A stretch of DNA of 64,000 bases from Vibrio neptunius (GCA_019339365.1 CP079859.1:2418001-2482000), one strand, 5' to 3'. Shown: positions 46,996 through 56,152, counted from the stretch's first letter. Numbers and translations are program-made. The notes: generated by a model from the sequence alone, not told the origin.

Positions 46996-47320
46996 TTAGA
47001 CTCCCAAAAGGTGAAATTGGCCCTTTCATCTAACAGCCAAATCACACCATAAATCCAGTAAATTCTAAATTCCAATAAATTCCAATAAATTCAAATAAAT
47101 TCTAAATTCAGGACACACGCTAATTCTAAATTCAGGACATAAATTCAGGACACACACCAAAAGAGCTTGCAGCACGTAAACCTAAAAAATCGTGATCGCT
47201 GCCTGCATAAGAAAGGTGTTGGTGATCTTAAACTCGATGCTAAGTGATGGTGTAATATAAGATAAGAATCTCGCTAAAACTTGCTATTGACACCGGGCTC
47301 GGAGGGTAGACTTGTCAGCA
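46996..47320. repeat. Repeat-rich intergenic stretch
   Basis: No gene seen. It starts with short A/T repeats of the type AAATTCCAATA (about 47060-47106). Three copies of TTCAGGACA follow at 47107, 47131 and 47144, the last with the full CACACACC tail. A segment at about 47175-47266 (CACGTAAACCTAAAAAATCG onward) is similar to one at about 48985-49072. Confidence 0.6.
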
Positions 47321-47896
47321 TTACAGTTCCCACCCAGATTTATAGGTTCTAGCACTCAACAAGCTACAGAGTTCATCCATTACTTTCATAGATTTTTCAA
47401 GCCTAGGCTTCCTTTCATCCGAAAGGACATCATTGACCCAATGACGATTATGAACATATAGGTTGTATGGATTGATAATACACTTGAAGTCAATACTCAA
47501 TGACGTAGAGAGCGCTGAATCAGCCATGTAACTATGAGGTAGACCTGCTGAGGTAACAAACGTCACTACTTTATCGAATAGTGCACCAGTTAGACTACCA
47601 TCAGGAGGTGTCGACCCAACATATTCAATATACTTCTTTAATTCGGAACAACATCCCCAATTATAGATAGGGCTGCATAACACGATACCACTCGCCTCAG
47701 ACGTCAGTTTATGTAACGCTTTATATTGTTCGGTCTGATATATTTTGTCGTTGTCAAAATTCGGCACATTAAATTCGGCTAAATCAACAAATTTAACTTG
47801 TCTATCCAACGACTGTAGCTCATCAATACAGAGCTTAGCGATTTGACGACTTCGACTATTTGGGTCCAAGCTCGAACTGACTACCAAAATGTACAT
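47321..47896 (-). CDS. NADPH-dependent FMN reductase-like flavoprotein
   Basis: A 191-residue flavodoxin-fold protein: N-terminal YILVVSSSLDPNSRSRQIAK phosphate loop, then VLCSPIYNWGCCSELKKYIEYVG and TFVTSAGLPHSYM. The family reduces FMN, quinones or azo compounds with NAD(P)H. It is bounded upstream by an attC-like site. Confidence 0.87.
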   Translation of the reverse strand: MYILVVSSSLDPNSRSRQIAKLCIDELQSLDRQVKFVDLAEFNVPNFDNDKIYQTEQYKALHKLTSEASGIVLCSPIYNWGCCSELKKYIEYVGSTPPDGSLTGALFDKVVTFVTSAGLPHSYMADSALSTSLSIDFKCIINPYNLYVHNRHWVNDVLSDERKPRLEKSMKVMDELCSLLSARTYKSGWEL

Positions 47897-47912
47897 GTTC
47901 TCTCCTATCGAA

Positions 47913-48000
47913 TACTAACGTCCTGCTAAGCGGCTAGTGACGCCAACCATCATACTAAACCAAAACATTAAGCCTGATTAACAGTAAAACGCTGTTAGTA
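47913..48000 (-). repeat. attC-like integron recombination site
   Basis: On the minus strand, TACTAACAGCG opens, GGTTTAGTATGATGGTTGG lies in the middle, and CTAGCCGCTTAGCAGGACG plus TTAGTA closes just before the FMN reductase ribosome site. The right half is very like the 3' part of V. cholerae repeats. Confidence 0.65.
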
Positions 48001-48028
48001 CATCTTGAGCTACTTGCTAGGTATGATA

Positions 48029-48637
48029 TTAGCGACGACCATATTTTAGATTTTGAAATTCTCGACGTTGATTCGTCACTTCGTACAACACAATTCCACT
48101 TGAAGTTGCCAAATTTAGGCTCTCGATGATACCAAACATGGGAATGCTGACACAAAACTCAGAGGATGTTATTACATTTTCACTCAAGCCTTTTGATTCA
48201 TTACCAAACCATATAGCCAAACGTTTCTGTGTAAAATCACCGTTGTTAAGCTCAACGTTGATTTTACCCTTCATATGAGGAGAAGTTGCAACAGAACAAA
48301 ACTTATTCGCTGCCAAATGGTCTAGACATGACTGTGTCGAATCGAATCTTTTTACGAAACTCCACTTAACTGCAGAAACAGAGGGTTTTACGAGTGGGTT
48401 CCAGTGGCGCATATCCTGCCAATCCTCTGGCAAATCTCGGTTTTCGTCTACGATATAGACTTTTTCTGCACCAAGTGCATTTACATTGCGAACAACTGAG
48501 CCAATATTTTTCAGGGATTTAGGATTTTCTAAGACAACAATAAGATTTTTACATCGAAAATCTTTTATCTCATCAGCTCTCTTTCGTAGAGCACTCTTAC
48601 TACTTGCTTCTTCTGGCACTATCTTTATCCTAAACAC
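48029..48637 (-). CDS. TrmH/SpoU-family RNA 2'-O-methyltransferase
   Basis: A 202-residue SPOUT methyltransferase. The three motifs are NIGSVVRN (1), LAIWFGNESKGLS (2) and SIPMFGIIESLNLATSSGIVLYEV (3, with the conserved Ser-Leu-Asn). It would methylate a ribose in tRNA or rRNA with SAM. The start is a GTG (VFRIKIVPEEA). The first ~130 bases of this gene and its upstream DNA are copied again near 57.3 kb, and the upstream DNA is also tandemly repeated. Confidence 0.88.
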   Translation of the reverse strand: MFRIKIVPEEASSKSALRKRADEIKDFRCKNLIVVLENPKSLKNIGSVVRNVNALGAEKVYIVDENRDLPEDWQDMRHWNPLVKPSVSAVKWSFVKRFDSTQSCLDHLAANKFCSVATSPHMKGKINVELNNGDFTQKRLAIWFGNESKGLSENVITSSEFCVSIPMFGIIESLNLATSSGIVLYEVTNQRREFQNLKYGRR

Positions 48638-48748
48638 ATCATATTAATAACAGGCAGTCTGGTTTTTCTATCTGCTTGACTGACATATAATTTATCATAA
48701 ATAACCACATTGGAGTAAAGTAATTTTAGTTAACTTAAATTCAGGACA
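48505..48748. repeat. Copy 1 of a ~244-bp repeat (5' end of trmH plus upstream DNA)
   Basis: It covers the beginning of the trmH gene and runs upstream to TTCAGGACA. Near-identical DNA recurs at about 57247-57490 in the same orientation. Confidence 0.85.
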
Positions 48749-48774
48749 CACCAAAATACGCACACCAAAATACG

Positions 48775-48929
48775 CTCTTACTACTTGCGTCTTCTAGCAC
48801 TATCTTTATCCTAAACACATCATATTAATAACAGGCAGTCTGGTTTTTCTATCTGCTTGACTGAAAGATAATTTATCATAAATAACCACATTGGAGTAAA
48901 GTAATTTTGGCTTAATTAAATTCAGGACA
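48775..48929. repeat. Copy 2, tandem partial copy of the same repeat
   Basis: About 155 bases repeat copy 1 with a 180-base offset, from CTCTTACTACTTGCG through CATATTAATAACAGGCAGTC to TTCAGGACA, with only a few mismatches. This copy keeps only the first ~15 codons of trmH and has no gene attached. The following ~190 bases up to the MocR stop hold no gene. Confidence 0.85.
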
Positions 48930-49123
48930 CACGCCAAAATACGCAATGTAACCCTGTATTTAAGGCTATATATGAACAAAGACTTTCGGCACGAAAACCT
49001 AAAAAATAGCAATCGTTACCAATATCAGAAAGATGGTTGTGATATTAAATTTCATGTTAAGAGGCGGTGTTAACAATGTGTCGAGTAAAGGATGAGGGTT
49101 AGACAAGGACATCACAGAAAATC

Positions 49124-50455
49124 TCAGCGATAGTTATCAATAATACAGTCCTTGATAGTCTGTAATGCTGTACGCAACGTTGAAGGTGTAACTGAACCGA
49201 GCGCAATTCTGAGTGCATGAGGTACGACTTTAGTAACGCAAAACGGAGCAGCTGTAGAGACCGAAATATTGTGTTTAATAAGCGAAGTTGTCACATGGTC
49301 TGACCGAACACCCTCATCTAAAGGAAGCCAAATAAAATAAGATGCAGGATGACTAATGTAGTCGAGCGGGCTTAAAATCTCCTTCACCAAACGTTGGCGC
49401 ATTCCAGCATCTGCTCTTTTCTTTTCCTCTAGCTGTTTAACCACCCCGTCTTCAACCCAATTCCTAACTATGGTAGTCAATAACGATGGTGTATTCCATG
49501 TTGTCACGCGGATTGCTCTTTCTAGATCTGCTCTTAGAGTTTGGGGCGCTATGACTACACCGACACGAAGTCCTGTCGCAACATTTTTTGAAAAACCAGT
49601 AATGAAGACCGTTCTTTCAGGTGCATGGTGATAAATCGGTAATGGAGGGTTGTCGACCAAGTAACCGTAAGCGGTATCTTCAATAATTAGAAAATCATAG
49701 AGACGAGCAATTTCTGCTATCTCCATGCGTTGTGTATCGCTCAAGACCCAGCCCAACGGGTTGTGCAAGGTTGGCATCGTATACAATGCTTTGATTTTTC
49801 TTTGAATGCACAAATGTCGAAGTGCTCGTAAGTCAGGCCCCTCATAATCGAACGAAACAGGGACCAACTCAATATGATAGAGCTGAGCTAGTGCTTTAAA
49901 GCCAGGGTAAGTAAGCGCATCTACTGCAACCACATCTCCCGGCTGTAGCAACCCCATTACTGCAACCATTAAACCGTGCTGAGCACCGTTAACAATGAGC
50001 AACTCATCAGCACTAAAGGTCATTCCGTGCTTTGAAAAATGGAGCGCGAAGGTCTCGCGGTCACTCTTCGATCCCGCATGAGGTGAGTAAAGCAGATGAG
50101 TATCGACCCCTTCCGACAGTGATAGAGTGCGTAGCGCATTCCTCAACAGTTCGTCTTGCTCAGGTAAGGTTGGATAGTTGAAGTTCAAATCCACTACATC
50201 AGAGGCTATCATTTGTTGGTCCATGCCATGGCTTGTCGGTAAGCTAATGTCTCTAACAAATGTGCCTCTTCCAGTCTCTCCGCTGACGAGCCCCATCGCC
50301 CCCAACTCTGCATAGACTCTTGTAGCCGTTGCTAACGATATTGACTCTTCTGCGGAGAGTTTTCGATGCGTTGGCAATTTTGTACCTGCATGTAACCGAC
50401 CAGATCTAATCGCATCCGCATATCTATCTACAATATTTTTATATCTCGCCTTCAC
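49124..50455 (-). CDS. MocR-type GntR regulator with PLP aminotransferase-like domain
   Basis: A 443-residue fusion. Residues 1-75: GntR winged helix (GRLHAGTKLPTHRKLSAEESISLATATRVYAELGAMGLV in two parts). Residues about 95-440: fold-type I aminotransferase domain with NGAQHGLMVAV, PTLHNPLGWVLS, IIEDTAYGYL and the PLP-Lys motif GFSKNVATGLRVG. MocR proteins use PLP to sense amino compounds. The GTG at 50455 with GAGG upstream is preferred to the TTG at 50470. It is divergent from the cycloserine-type operon and its likely regulator; cycloserine itself reacts with PLP enzymes, so the product could be the signal. This last point is inference. Confidence 0.9.
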   Translation of the reverse strand: MKARYKNIVDRYADAIRSGRLHAGTKLPTHRKLSAEESISLATATRVYAELGAMGLVSGETGRGTFVRDISLPTSHGMDQQMIASDVVDLNFNYPTLPEQDELLRNALRTLSLSEGVDTHLLYSPHAGSKSDRETFALHFSKHGMTFSADELLIVNGAQHGLMVAVMGLLQPGDVVAVDALTYPGFKALAQLYHIELVPVSFDYEGPDLRALRHLCIQRKIKALYTMPTLHNPLGWVLSDTQRMEIAEIARLYDFLIIEDTAYGYLVDNPPLPIYHHAPERTVFITGFSKNVATGLRVGVVIAPQTLRADLERAIRVTTWNTPSLLTTIVRNWVEDGVVKQLEEKKRADAGMRQRLVKEILSPLDYISHPASYFIWLPLDEGVRSDHVTTSLIKHNISVSTAAPFCVTKVVPHALRIALGSVTPSTLRTALQTIKDCIIDNYR

Positions 50456-50529
50456 TGATAGGCCTCGCAAATATATGATTTTTAAAGCATGTTGCTACTT
50501 GCATGCTTTAGTATTCTTACAAGATAACT

Positions 50530-50542
50530 ATTGTTGATACAA
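50530..50542. promoter_or_regulatory. Operator-like half-sites upstream of the MocR gene
   Basis: ATTGTTGATACAA resembles the two ATTGTAATAGATACAAT palindromes in front of the divergent operon but has a shorter spacer. It lies about 75 bases upstream of the MocR start and may serve autoregulation. Confidence 0.35.
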
Positions 50543-50718
50543 GTATTTAACGCGTGAAACTCATCGCTTAAGGAAAAGTTTGTGGAGCTCAGTAATGGTC
50601 TAACTCGATGCTGTTTTCTCTCAGGTGATGACAATTTGGTTATTCAATAGCGGGCAATCTGCACGGCACATTGTCCGCGGTGTCTGCCATTCACCCAAGC
50701 ATTCCGTCATATGCTTAC

Positions 50719-51023
50719 TTATTCATCAGCTTCTCTTTCTAGATTTAAGTTTACTTCACCAACTGGTTCGCAGTTCCTGCTATCGCCAGGCCAGCGCTCT
50801 GTGTTTAACAGTTTTGTGGCAAGCAATACCTCTGCTCGCGCTTCAAGATCTCTTCATCTTTTCCATTTTGACGTTCTGAAGGCGTCACGTAATCTAGCTT
50901 GCTGTGATGATATAGGGTCGCGGTGCTAATGCCTCCTTCTTTTGATAGCTCACTCACTGACATTGAGTATGGAGGAAGTCGCTTCTTTTCTATCTGCTGG
51001 AATACGAGACAGGACTCACTCAT
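50719..51023 (-). pseudogene. IS3-type transposase remnant (orfA start joined to orfB end)
   Basis: The minus strand first reads KKRLPPYSMSVSELSKEGG with ISTATLYH, the N-terminus of an IS3-type OrfA. It then jumps to YVTPSERQNGKDEEILKRE and, after a frameshift, TERWPGDSRN and EPVGEVNLNLEREADE, the C-terminus of OrfB. The middle is deleted. It lies between the MocR gene and the cycloserine-type operon and is no longer functional. Confidence 0.7.
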
Positions 51024-51087
51024 TATCGCCCATACTGGTTAAATTTTAATAATGGACAACTATCTTGCTAAAGGGAGCAATTGCAAC

Positions 51088-51104
51088 ATTGTAATAGATA
51101 CAAT
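51088..51104. promoter_or_regulatory. Perfect palindrome ATTGTAATAGATACAAT, copy 1
   Basis: ATTGTA and TACAAT arms flank a 5-base ATAGA spacer. It is identical to the second copy 67 bases downstream, in the non-coding region before the cycloserine-type operon. Probable operator. Confidence 0.65.
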
Positions 51105-51154
51105 GCTTAATCAATTAATATATTATTCAATTATTAACAATAACTACAAAAAGA

Positions 51155-51171
51155 ATTGTAATAGATACAAT
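51155..51171. promoter_or_regulatory. Perfect palindrome ATTGTAATAGATACAAT, copy 2
   Basis: Same 17 bases as copy 1. The remaining ~340 bases up to the first gene are AT-rich (including TATTTTATGTC and many ATAAT blocks) and should hold the operon promoter. I see no gene between 51024 and 51513. Confidence 0.65.
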
Positions 51172-51513
51172 TATTTTTATATTAATGAGATGGTAACTTT
51201 AAATTAATATAAAGCATTCGAACTCAAAAACAGAATTACAGACAATATTTACAAATGCTTATTTTATAAAATATTAATTTTACGAGCAATGTCACAAGTA
51301 TATATTTGGAATTTTATCCCACACAAATGTAAATAAAAGAACATATTCCCTACAATAGAAATCCAAATCAGCACATATAATTATCATTCCCATAATTATT
51401 AAAGTTGCATATTCTTATAATGATAAACATAATAATAATCATCCTGTATTTTATGTCTATTTAATCTAGGTTATAAATCGGTTTCCTTTTAAAATGGTAT
51501 GGAAATCTTTTAA

Positions 51514-52341
51514 ATGTCTTTTCAAATTCTATGTTCTCAAGGACGTGTGGCGGACAGATCAGATCGTATGCTAGAGGGCGCAAAACTCACGGCTGATAAA
51601 CTGGCGCTACATTATAAACTCACACCTAATTACGTAGGGCAGCGATCACCTGCAAAGTCAGATGATTGGAGTCTGGCACTCCCTGAAGCTCAACAAACCC
51701 TCGACCTATTACAGACTGAAATCTCCCGATTGCTTGCCAGTGGTGACCACCCCGTCCTATTTGCCTCGAATACCTGCTCAGCAAGCTTAGCAACACTCCC
51801 TGTTGTCGCAGCAGCTTTTCCTGACATAAAAGTTCTGTGGATCGATGCACACAGTGACTTTAATACACCAGATACAACCGAAACAGGCTACCTCGGCGGT
51901 ATGGTATTGGCCGCCACTTGTGGTCTTTGGGATAGCGGCTTTGGCTCTGGCGTCAAACCCAACAATGTTGCTCTCATTGGCGTGCATGACATTGATGAAG
52001 AAGAACTGAATAACGTGAACAACGCAGGTGTCATGCACTTTCCCCCTTCAACTCTGACGCCAGAATCTGTCATCCACTTCATTGGAGATTCTAAAGTTTG
52101 GGTTCACGTGGATTGGGACGTTATGGATCCAGGGCAGATTTCCGCTGACTTCAAGGTTGAAGGCGGATTGAAAATCGACCAATTGTTGGAACTATTCGAG
52201 TCACTTCCAAGCAACCAAGTCATGGGGTTAGAACTTGCTGAGTTTTGTGCGGATAGCCATTCGTCATTAGCCAATATGAAAGGGCTAGATCTTATCCTTC
52301 AAGCTGTGGATGCCCTATTCAAACAAAATAAGAGTCTGTAA
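51514..52341 (+). CDS. dcsB: DcsB-type N-omega-hydroxy-L-arginine hydrolase (arginase-like)
   Basis: A 275-residue ureohydrolase. Metal motifs DAHSDFN (Asp111, His113, Asp115) and HVDWDVMDP (Asp200, Asp202) are intact. The first arginase motif GGDHS is replaced by SNTCS, putting Cys88 where the metal His should be. The arginase acid/base His (in GNLHG) corresponds to Gly128 (GYLGG). The cycloserine enzyme DcsB is reported to differ from arginase in just these two ways and to split N-hydroxy-Arg into hydroxyurea and ornithine. It is the first gene of the operon, 2 bases before the YqcI/YcgG gene. The specific call rests on these changes plus the neighbours. Confidence 0.88.
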   Translation: MSFQILCSQGRVADRSDRMLEGAKLTADKLALHYKLTPNYVGQRSPAKSDDWSLALPEAQQTLDLLQTEISRLLASGDHPVLFASNTCSASLATLPVVAAAFPDIKVLWIDAHSDFNTPDTTETGYLGGMVLAATCGLWDSGFGSGVKPNNVALIGVHDIDEEELNNVNNAGVMHFPPSTLTPESVIHFIGDSKVWVHVDWDVMDPGQISADFKVEGGLKIDQLLELFESLPSNQVMGLELAEFCADSHSSLANMKGLDLILQAVDALFKQNKSL

Positions 52342-52343
52342 CC

Positions 52344-53120
52344 ATGAAAACGAGTCCCGCCTCTCTCGCACCTAACACTCACCATAAAACTTTGTATACA
52401 CATGCGGAGTTGTTGCCAAAACTACATACGTTACCTAAGTGGAAGAGGGAGGCGTGGGAAGAATTCAGTGTGAGAGTCAAAGCCCCAGAATTTCCTTGCC
52501 TGTTTAGCCGCAGAGCGTGGAGCGCTAAGACAATTCACCTACTGTTTTGTGAGCCAGACGGTCGCAACGGTTACTATCAGTTTCTGCATGGTCTGATTGC
52601 CTATACAGATATGCTTAACGTCACACCAGTTAATAAGCGTATGTTCTCACCATTAGTGGTCTTCTTTTCTCCTGAGCTTTCATCTTCAATGGAACCACAC
52701 GAACTTGGTTGGGAGATCTTGAATTGGACACATGAGCACGACATCACTCAATGGCCTCGGAATGTTCCTACCGACCCCGAAGCCGCTGAATGGACATATT
52801 GCTTTAACGCAGTCGAACTATTCATCAACATGAGTTCGGATCAACATAAAGAGCTTAAAAATCGAAATCTCGGCTCACGACTTAACTTTGTAATTAATGC
52901 CAGAGAAATCTTTGACATCGTCGCTAATGGCGAAACGAAAGGTGGAAGGCAGGCTCGCGAGCGCATTCGAAATCGTGTCAAAACCTACAACGATGGAGTA
53001 ATGCCCACAGAGTTGGGCTTTTATGGCGAACAAGAAAATCTTGAATGGCGTCAATATCAGTTGCAAGAAGCAAGAGTCAGACGGCCAAGCCAATGTCCCA
53101 TCAAATCAAATAAAAAGTAA
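52344..53120 (+). CDS. dcsA: DcsA-type haem-dependent arginine N-hydroxylase (YqcI/YcgG family)
   Basis: A 258-residue protein of the YqcI/YcgG family: FPCLFSRRAWSAKTIHLLF, SPLVVFFSPE, ITQWPRNVPTDPEAAEWTYC, ELFINMSSDQHKELKNRNLG, and the diagnostic PTELGFYGEQENLEWRQYQL. Family members DcsA and GntA are haem enzymes that hydroxylate free arginine. Paired with the DcsB-type hydrolase 2 bases upstream, it should supply N-hydroxy-L-arginine. No signal peptide; cytoplasmic. The haem ligand cannot be named with certainty from sequence. Confidence 0.85.
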   Translation: MKTSPASLAPNTHHKTLYTHAELLPKLHTLPKWKREAWEEFSVRVKAPEFPCLFSRRAWSAKTIHLLFCEPDGRNGYYQFLHGLIAYTDMLNVTPVNKRMFSPLVVFFSPELSSSMEPHELGWEILNWTHEHDITQWPRNVPTDPEAAEWTYCFNAVELFINMSSDQHKELKNRNLGSRLNFVINAREIFDIVANGETKGGRQARERIRNRVKTYNDGVMPTELGFYGEQENLEWRQYQLQEARVRRPSQCPIKSNKK

Positions 53121-53135
53121 TTAGAGAGAACGCAA

Positions 53136-54125
53136 ATGCCTTTATATAACTCAATCATAGAAACAGTGGGGCGCACTCCCATTGTCAAACTCAATCATCT
53201 TGCTCCAAAGGGAATCGAGGTTTATGTCAAAGTTGAGTCTTTTAACCCAGCTGGTTCAGTCAAAGACAGGCTTGCACTCTCCATCGTCTTGGACGCTGAA
53301 ACTAAAGGTTTGCTCAAGAAAGGAGACACCATTATTGAGTGCACGTCAGGGAATGTTGGCATTGCCTTCGCTATGGTTGCTGCAGCACGAGGATACAAAT
53401 TTATTGCCGTCATGGGCGATGGTTATTCGCTAGAACGCAGGAAACTGATTCGTGCATACGGTGGTGAAGTTATCTTATTTCCGAGCGAGCAAGGAAGTAG
53501 CGGTGGTAATCGAATTGCCGACTATCTTGCTACTCAGAATGGATGGTTCAGACCGCGTCAGTTCGATAACCCGGCTAACCCTGCATATCACCGCGAGACC
53601 ACTGCAAGTGAGATACTCTCCGACTTTGCATGTAAGCGTTTGGATTACTTTGTCACAGGCTTTGGGACAAGCGGAACTCTCACAGGTATCGGACAGATGC
53701 TGAAGGTAGCACGACCGGGAGTGGAAATTGTGGTCCCCGAACCTCAAGGAGCCCGGATTCTCGCTAAGAATGAATGGACCGTGCACCCCGTTCAAGGCTG
53801 GACCCCAGATTTCATACCTAACGTCTTGGATAAGGATGTGGTGGATAGCCTCGTTACTATCGATAGTAATTTGGGGATCACGACTGCACGTGCTCTTGCC
53901 CGTTCCGAAGGGCTCCTTGTCGGCATCTCTGCTGGAGCGACGGTCGCAACCGCTTTAGAAGTGGCAAAATCAGCTCCTAAAGGAAGCGTGATATTGGCGA
54001 TGGCGCCAGATACAGGTGAACGATATTTGTCTACCGAGCTGTTCGATCAACTTGGCAATGAGGAAACGGACCCTTTTATTAAGACTTGGGGTGAAGAGTC
54101 TGTCACGACTGAATGTGATGCCTAG
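53136..54125 (+). CDS. dcsD: DcsD-type O-ureido-L-serine synthase (cysteine synthase-like, PLP)
   Basis: A 329-residue fold-type II PLP enzyme. PLP-Lys is Lys43 in AGSVKDRLA; the substrate loop is TSGNVG (71-75) and the phosphate loop GTSGTLTG (177-184). In usual cysteine synthases these read TSGNTG and GTGGTxTG, and the MPxxMSxERR loop reads MGDGYSLERR here, all pointing to a changed substrate. DcsD joins O-acetyl-L-serine and hydroxyurea. The setting next to dcsA and dcsB homologues supports that role; ordinary sulfide use cannot be excluded. Confidence 0.85.
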   Translation: MPLYNSIIETVGRTPIVKLNHLAPKGIEVYVKVESFNPAGSVKDRLALSIVLDAETKGLLKKGDTIIECTSGNVGIAFAMVAAARGYKFIAVMGDGYSLERRKLIRAYGGEVILFPSEQGSSGGNRIADYLATQNGWFRPRQFDNPANPAYHRETTASEILSDFACKRLDYFVTGFGTSGTLTGIGQMLKVARPGVEIVVPEPQGARILAKNEWTVHPVQGWTPDFIPNVLDKDVVDSLVTIDSNLGITTARALARSEGLLVGISAGATVATALEVAKSAPKGSVILAMAPDTGERYLSTELFDQLGNEETDPFIKTWGEESVTTECDA

Positions 54126-54213
54126 CTCTCCCTCTTAGCACTGAGAGTATGTTGATTGTGCGCGTGAAAAGTATTCTCAATCAGAAAGAATTGTCCATGA
54201 AAGGAATCATCGT

Positions 54214-55386
54214 ATGGAAAAGCGAATTTCATTAAGTATCTTGGCGTTGATCATGTTCTGCGTGACTTACTCCGTAAACTTGCAAGCTCCACTTTATGGA
54301 GTGTATGTCCAAAGCAGTAACATGGGAACCGCGGCGGTAACCATCGCCTTTGCAGCCTATGTGTTAGGGCTATTACCTACCTTATTAATGCTGGGGGGGA
54401 TTTCAAATAAAGTGGGTAGAAAACCGCCCATATCCATTGCACTTCTGTTGAGTGTCATCGCAACGGCACTGCTAGTTATTCAGCCAAATTGGACCGCTTT
54501 GTTTGTCGCAAGATTACTACTAGGGATTGCTACCGCCTTGACCACAACATCTGTCTCGGCCTACATCTATGACCTAATTGAAGAGAAAGAACTAAAATTC
54601 GGGACATTGCTGGTAGCAGCATCGACGTCTTTAGGTTTTGGTAGCGGCGCACTTGCCACGAGTACGAGTTTGAACGTAGCGGGTATGAGCGTACTACCAT
54701 ACAGTTATCTAAGCGTATTTCTGCTCGCACCGTTGTTGATGCTATTGCTTGTTCGTTTACCGACCACTCAAACTATTCAACCAAACCTCACTCTAATTAC
54801 ATTGCCTTGCTTTCCCTCCAATACCTGGACGTATGGTCTAGGCATGATGATGGCTTGGGCAACTACGGGCATGGTCATCGCCATTGTCCCAATACTACTC
54901 AATGAGGTAGGTCTTAGCGAGTGGACTGGCTTAATGGTCTTCCTATCTATTTGCACCGGCTTTCTGACTCAACACATTGCCAAGCGCTTGTCTTCAAACA
55001 CAAGTCTACTCCTAGGGTGCTTCTTGACGGTGTTGGGATTTAGCCTCATAGCGCTTGGTTACTATCGTGAATCCATCACAATCATTCTTCTTGGAGCAGG
55101 ATGTACTAGCCTCTCAAGTTATGGTTTCACGTACATGGCAAGTCTGTTTCAATTTACCAGTAACCGTAACATTGATAAAGCAAGCTCTACGGCTGGCATG
55201 TACATCTATTCGTATATTGGATTCTCGATACCTGTCATTACATCTGGTTTTATAGCACAACGCTTTGGAAACTGGGTGGCAATACTCAGTTTCATAACAC
55301 TTCTACTTGCTCTGTGTTCCATTATTGGCACCGGCAAACTGTTCGAAGCGAAGAAACAAACTCACTTTATGAAAGTTGAGAGCTAG
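54214..55386 (+). CDS. MFS transporter, probable product exporter
   Basis: A 390-residue carrier with 12 helices. The MFS loop GGISNKVGRKPP follows helix 2, and LLLGIATALTTTSVSAYIYD marks helix 4. It lies within the operon between the synthase and the SDR gene. The known cycloserine cluster also has a membrane exporter (DcsJ), so export and self-protection is a fair guess. No Ddl-like resistance gene accompanies it. Confidence 0.88.
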   Translation: MEKRISLSILALIMFCVTYSVNLQAPLYGVYVQSSNMGTAAVTIAFAAYVLGLLPTLLMLGGISNKVGRKPPISIALLLSVIATALLVIQPNWTALFVARLLLGIATALTTTSVSAYIYDLIEEKELKFGTLLVAASTSLGFGSGALATSTSLNVAGMSVLPYSYLSVFLLAPLLMLLLVRLPTTQTIQPNLTLITLPCFPSNTWTYGLGMMMAWATTGMVIAIVPILLNEVGLSEWTGLMVFLSICTGFLTQHIAKRLSSNTSLLLGCFLTVLGFSLIALGYYRESITIILLGAGCTSLSSYGFTYMASLFQFTSNRNIDKASSTAGMYIYSYIGFSIPVITSGFIAQRFGNWVAILSFITLLLALCSIIGTGKLFEAKKQTHFMKVES

Positions 55387-55393
55387 GAACAAT

Positions 55394-56134
55394 ATGACAA
55401 ATTCACAGATTTCGCTCATCACTGGAGCCAATAAAGGCATCGGTTTTGAAATTGCAACTGCACTTGGCAAACAAGGTCATACGGTACTACTTGCTGGTAG
55501 AAACGCTGTAGCGATTAGCGAAGCGGTTACTACATTGAGCGACCAAGGAATCGAAGCATTTTGCTTACCAATGGATATTACCTGCGACGACTCTATCCAA
55601 GAAGCTGTTCGCATTGTTGAAAACTTGTTCGGCAAAATCGACATTCTTATTAATAATGCAGCGATTAGGATTGAAGAATACGGCAAATCTCCATCTGAGC
55701 AACCACTCACACAATGGGAGGAAACGTTCGACACCAACTTGTTTGGTACGGTAAACGTAACTTGTCGCTTCTTACCATTACTTAAGCGTTCGACAAAAGG
55801 CAAAATACTCAACGTTTCAAGTTTGTTGGGTTCAGTGACGTTACATAGTGATACCACCTCCTATACCTACACGGATGAATTCAAATCACTCCCTGCGTAC
55901 AGTGCCTCAAAAACTGCGCTCAACTCTTGGACAGCTCATCTTGCCTATGAGCTTCGAGATACTTCAATTACGGTCAATAGCATCCATCCGGGTTATACGA
56001 AGACTGACTTAAACGATGGGGACGGGATGTTGACCCCCAAGGAAGGTGCTCTCACAGCAATACAATTGGTACTTGATACAGACAACTCAGTCAGTGGTCA
56101 GTTTATTCATATGGGAACTGTCCTCCCCTGGTAG
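55394..56134 (+). CDS. Short-chain dehydrogenase/reductase
   Basis: A 246-residue classical SDR. Seen: TGANKGIG (10-17), the NNAA motif (ILINNAAIRI), the catalytic Ser in NVSSLLGS, and Tyr-Lys in YSASKTAL. SIHPGYTKTDL is close to the C-terminal PG motif. AGGA lies 6 bases before ATG 55394; the upstream in-frame start overlaps the MFS gene. It has no match in the known D-cycloserine pathway, so it could tailor the product or supply a precursor. Confidence 0.9.
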   Translation: MTNSQISLITGANKGIGFEIATALGKQGHTVLLAGRNAVAISEAVTTLSDQGIEAFCLPMDITCDDSIQEAVRIVENLFGKIDILINNAAIRIEEYGKSPSEQPLTQWEETFDTNLFGTVNVTCRFLPLLKRSTKGKILNVSSLLGSVTLHSDTTSYTYTDEFKSLPAYSASKTALNSWTAHLAYELRDTSITVNSIHPGYTKTDLNDGDGMLTPKEGALTAIQLVLDTDNSVSGQFIHMGTVLPW

Positions 56135-56152
56135 CAAAAAAGGAGTCGTTAA

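Noticed and set aside
47060..47106. Phase-variable microsatellite of AAATTCCAATA units
   Set aside because: Units are irregular, few, and not in a gene or an evident promoter.
51514..52341. Plain arginase or agmatinase for arginine catabolism
   Set aside because: The metal His is replaced by Cys and the catalytic His is absent, and the neighbours form a different pathway.
53136..54125. Housekeeping cysteine synthase CysK/CysM
   Set aside because: The substrate loops differ (TSGNVG, GTSGT, MGDGYS) and it is embedded between dcs-type genes; a sulfide role is kept only as an alternative.
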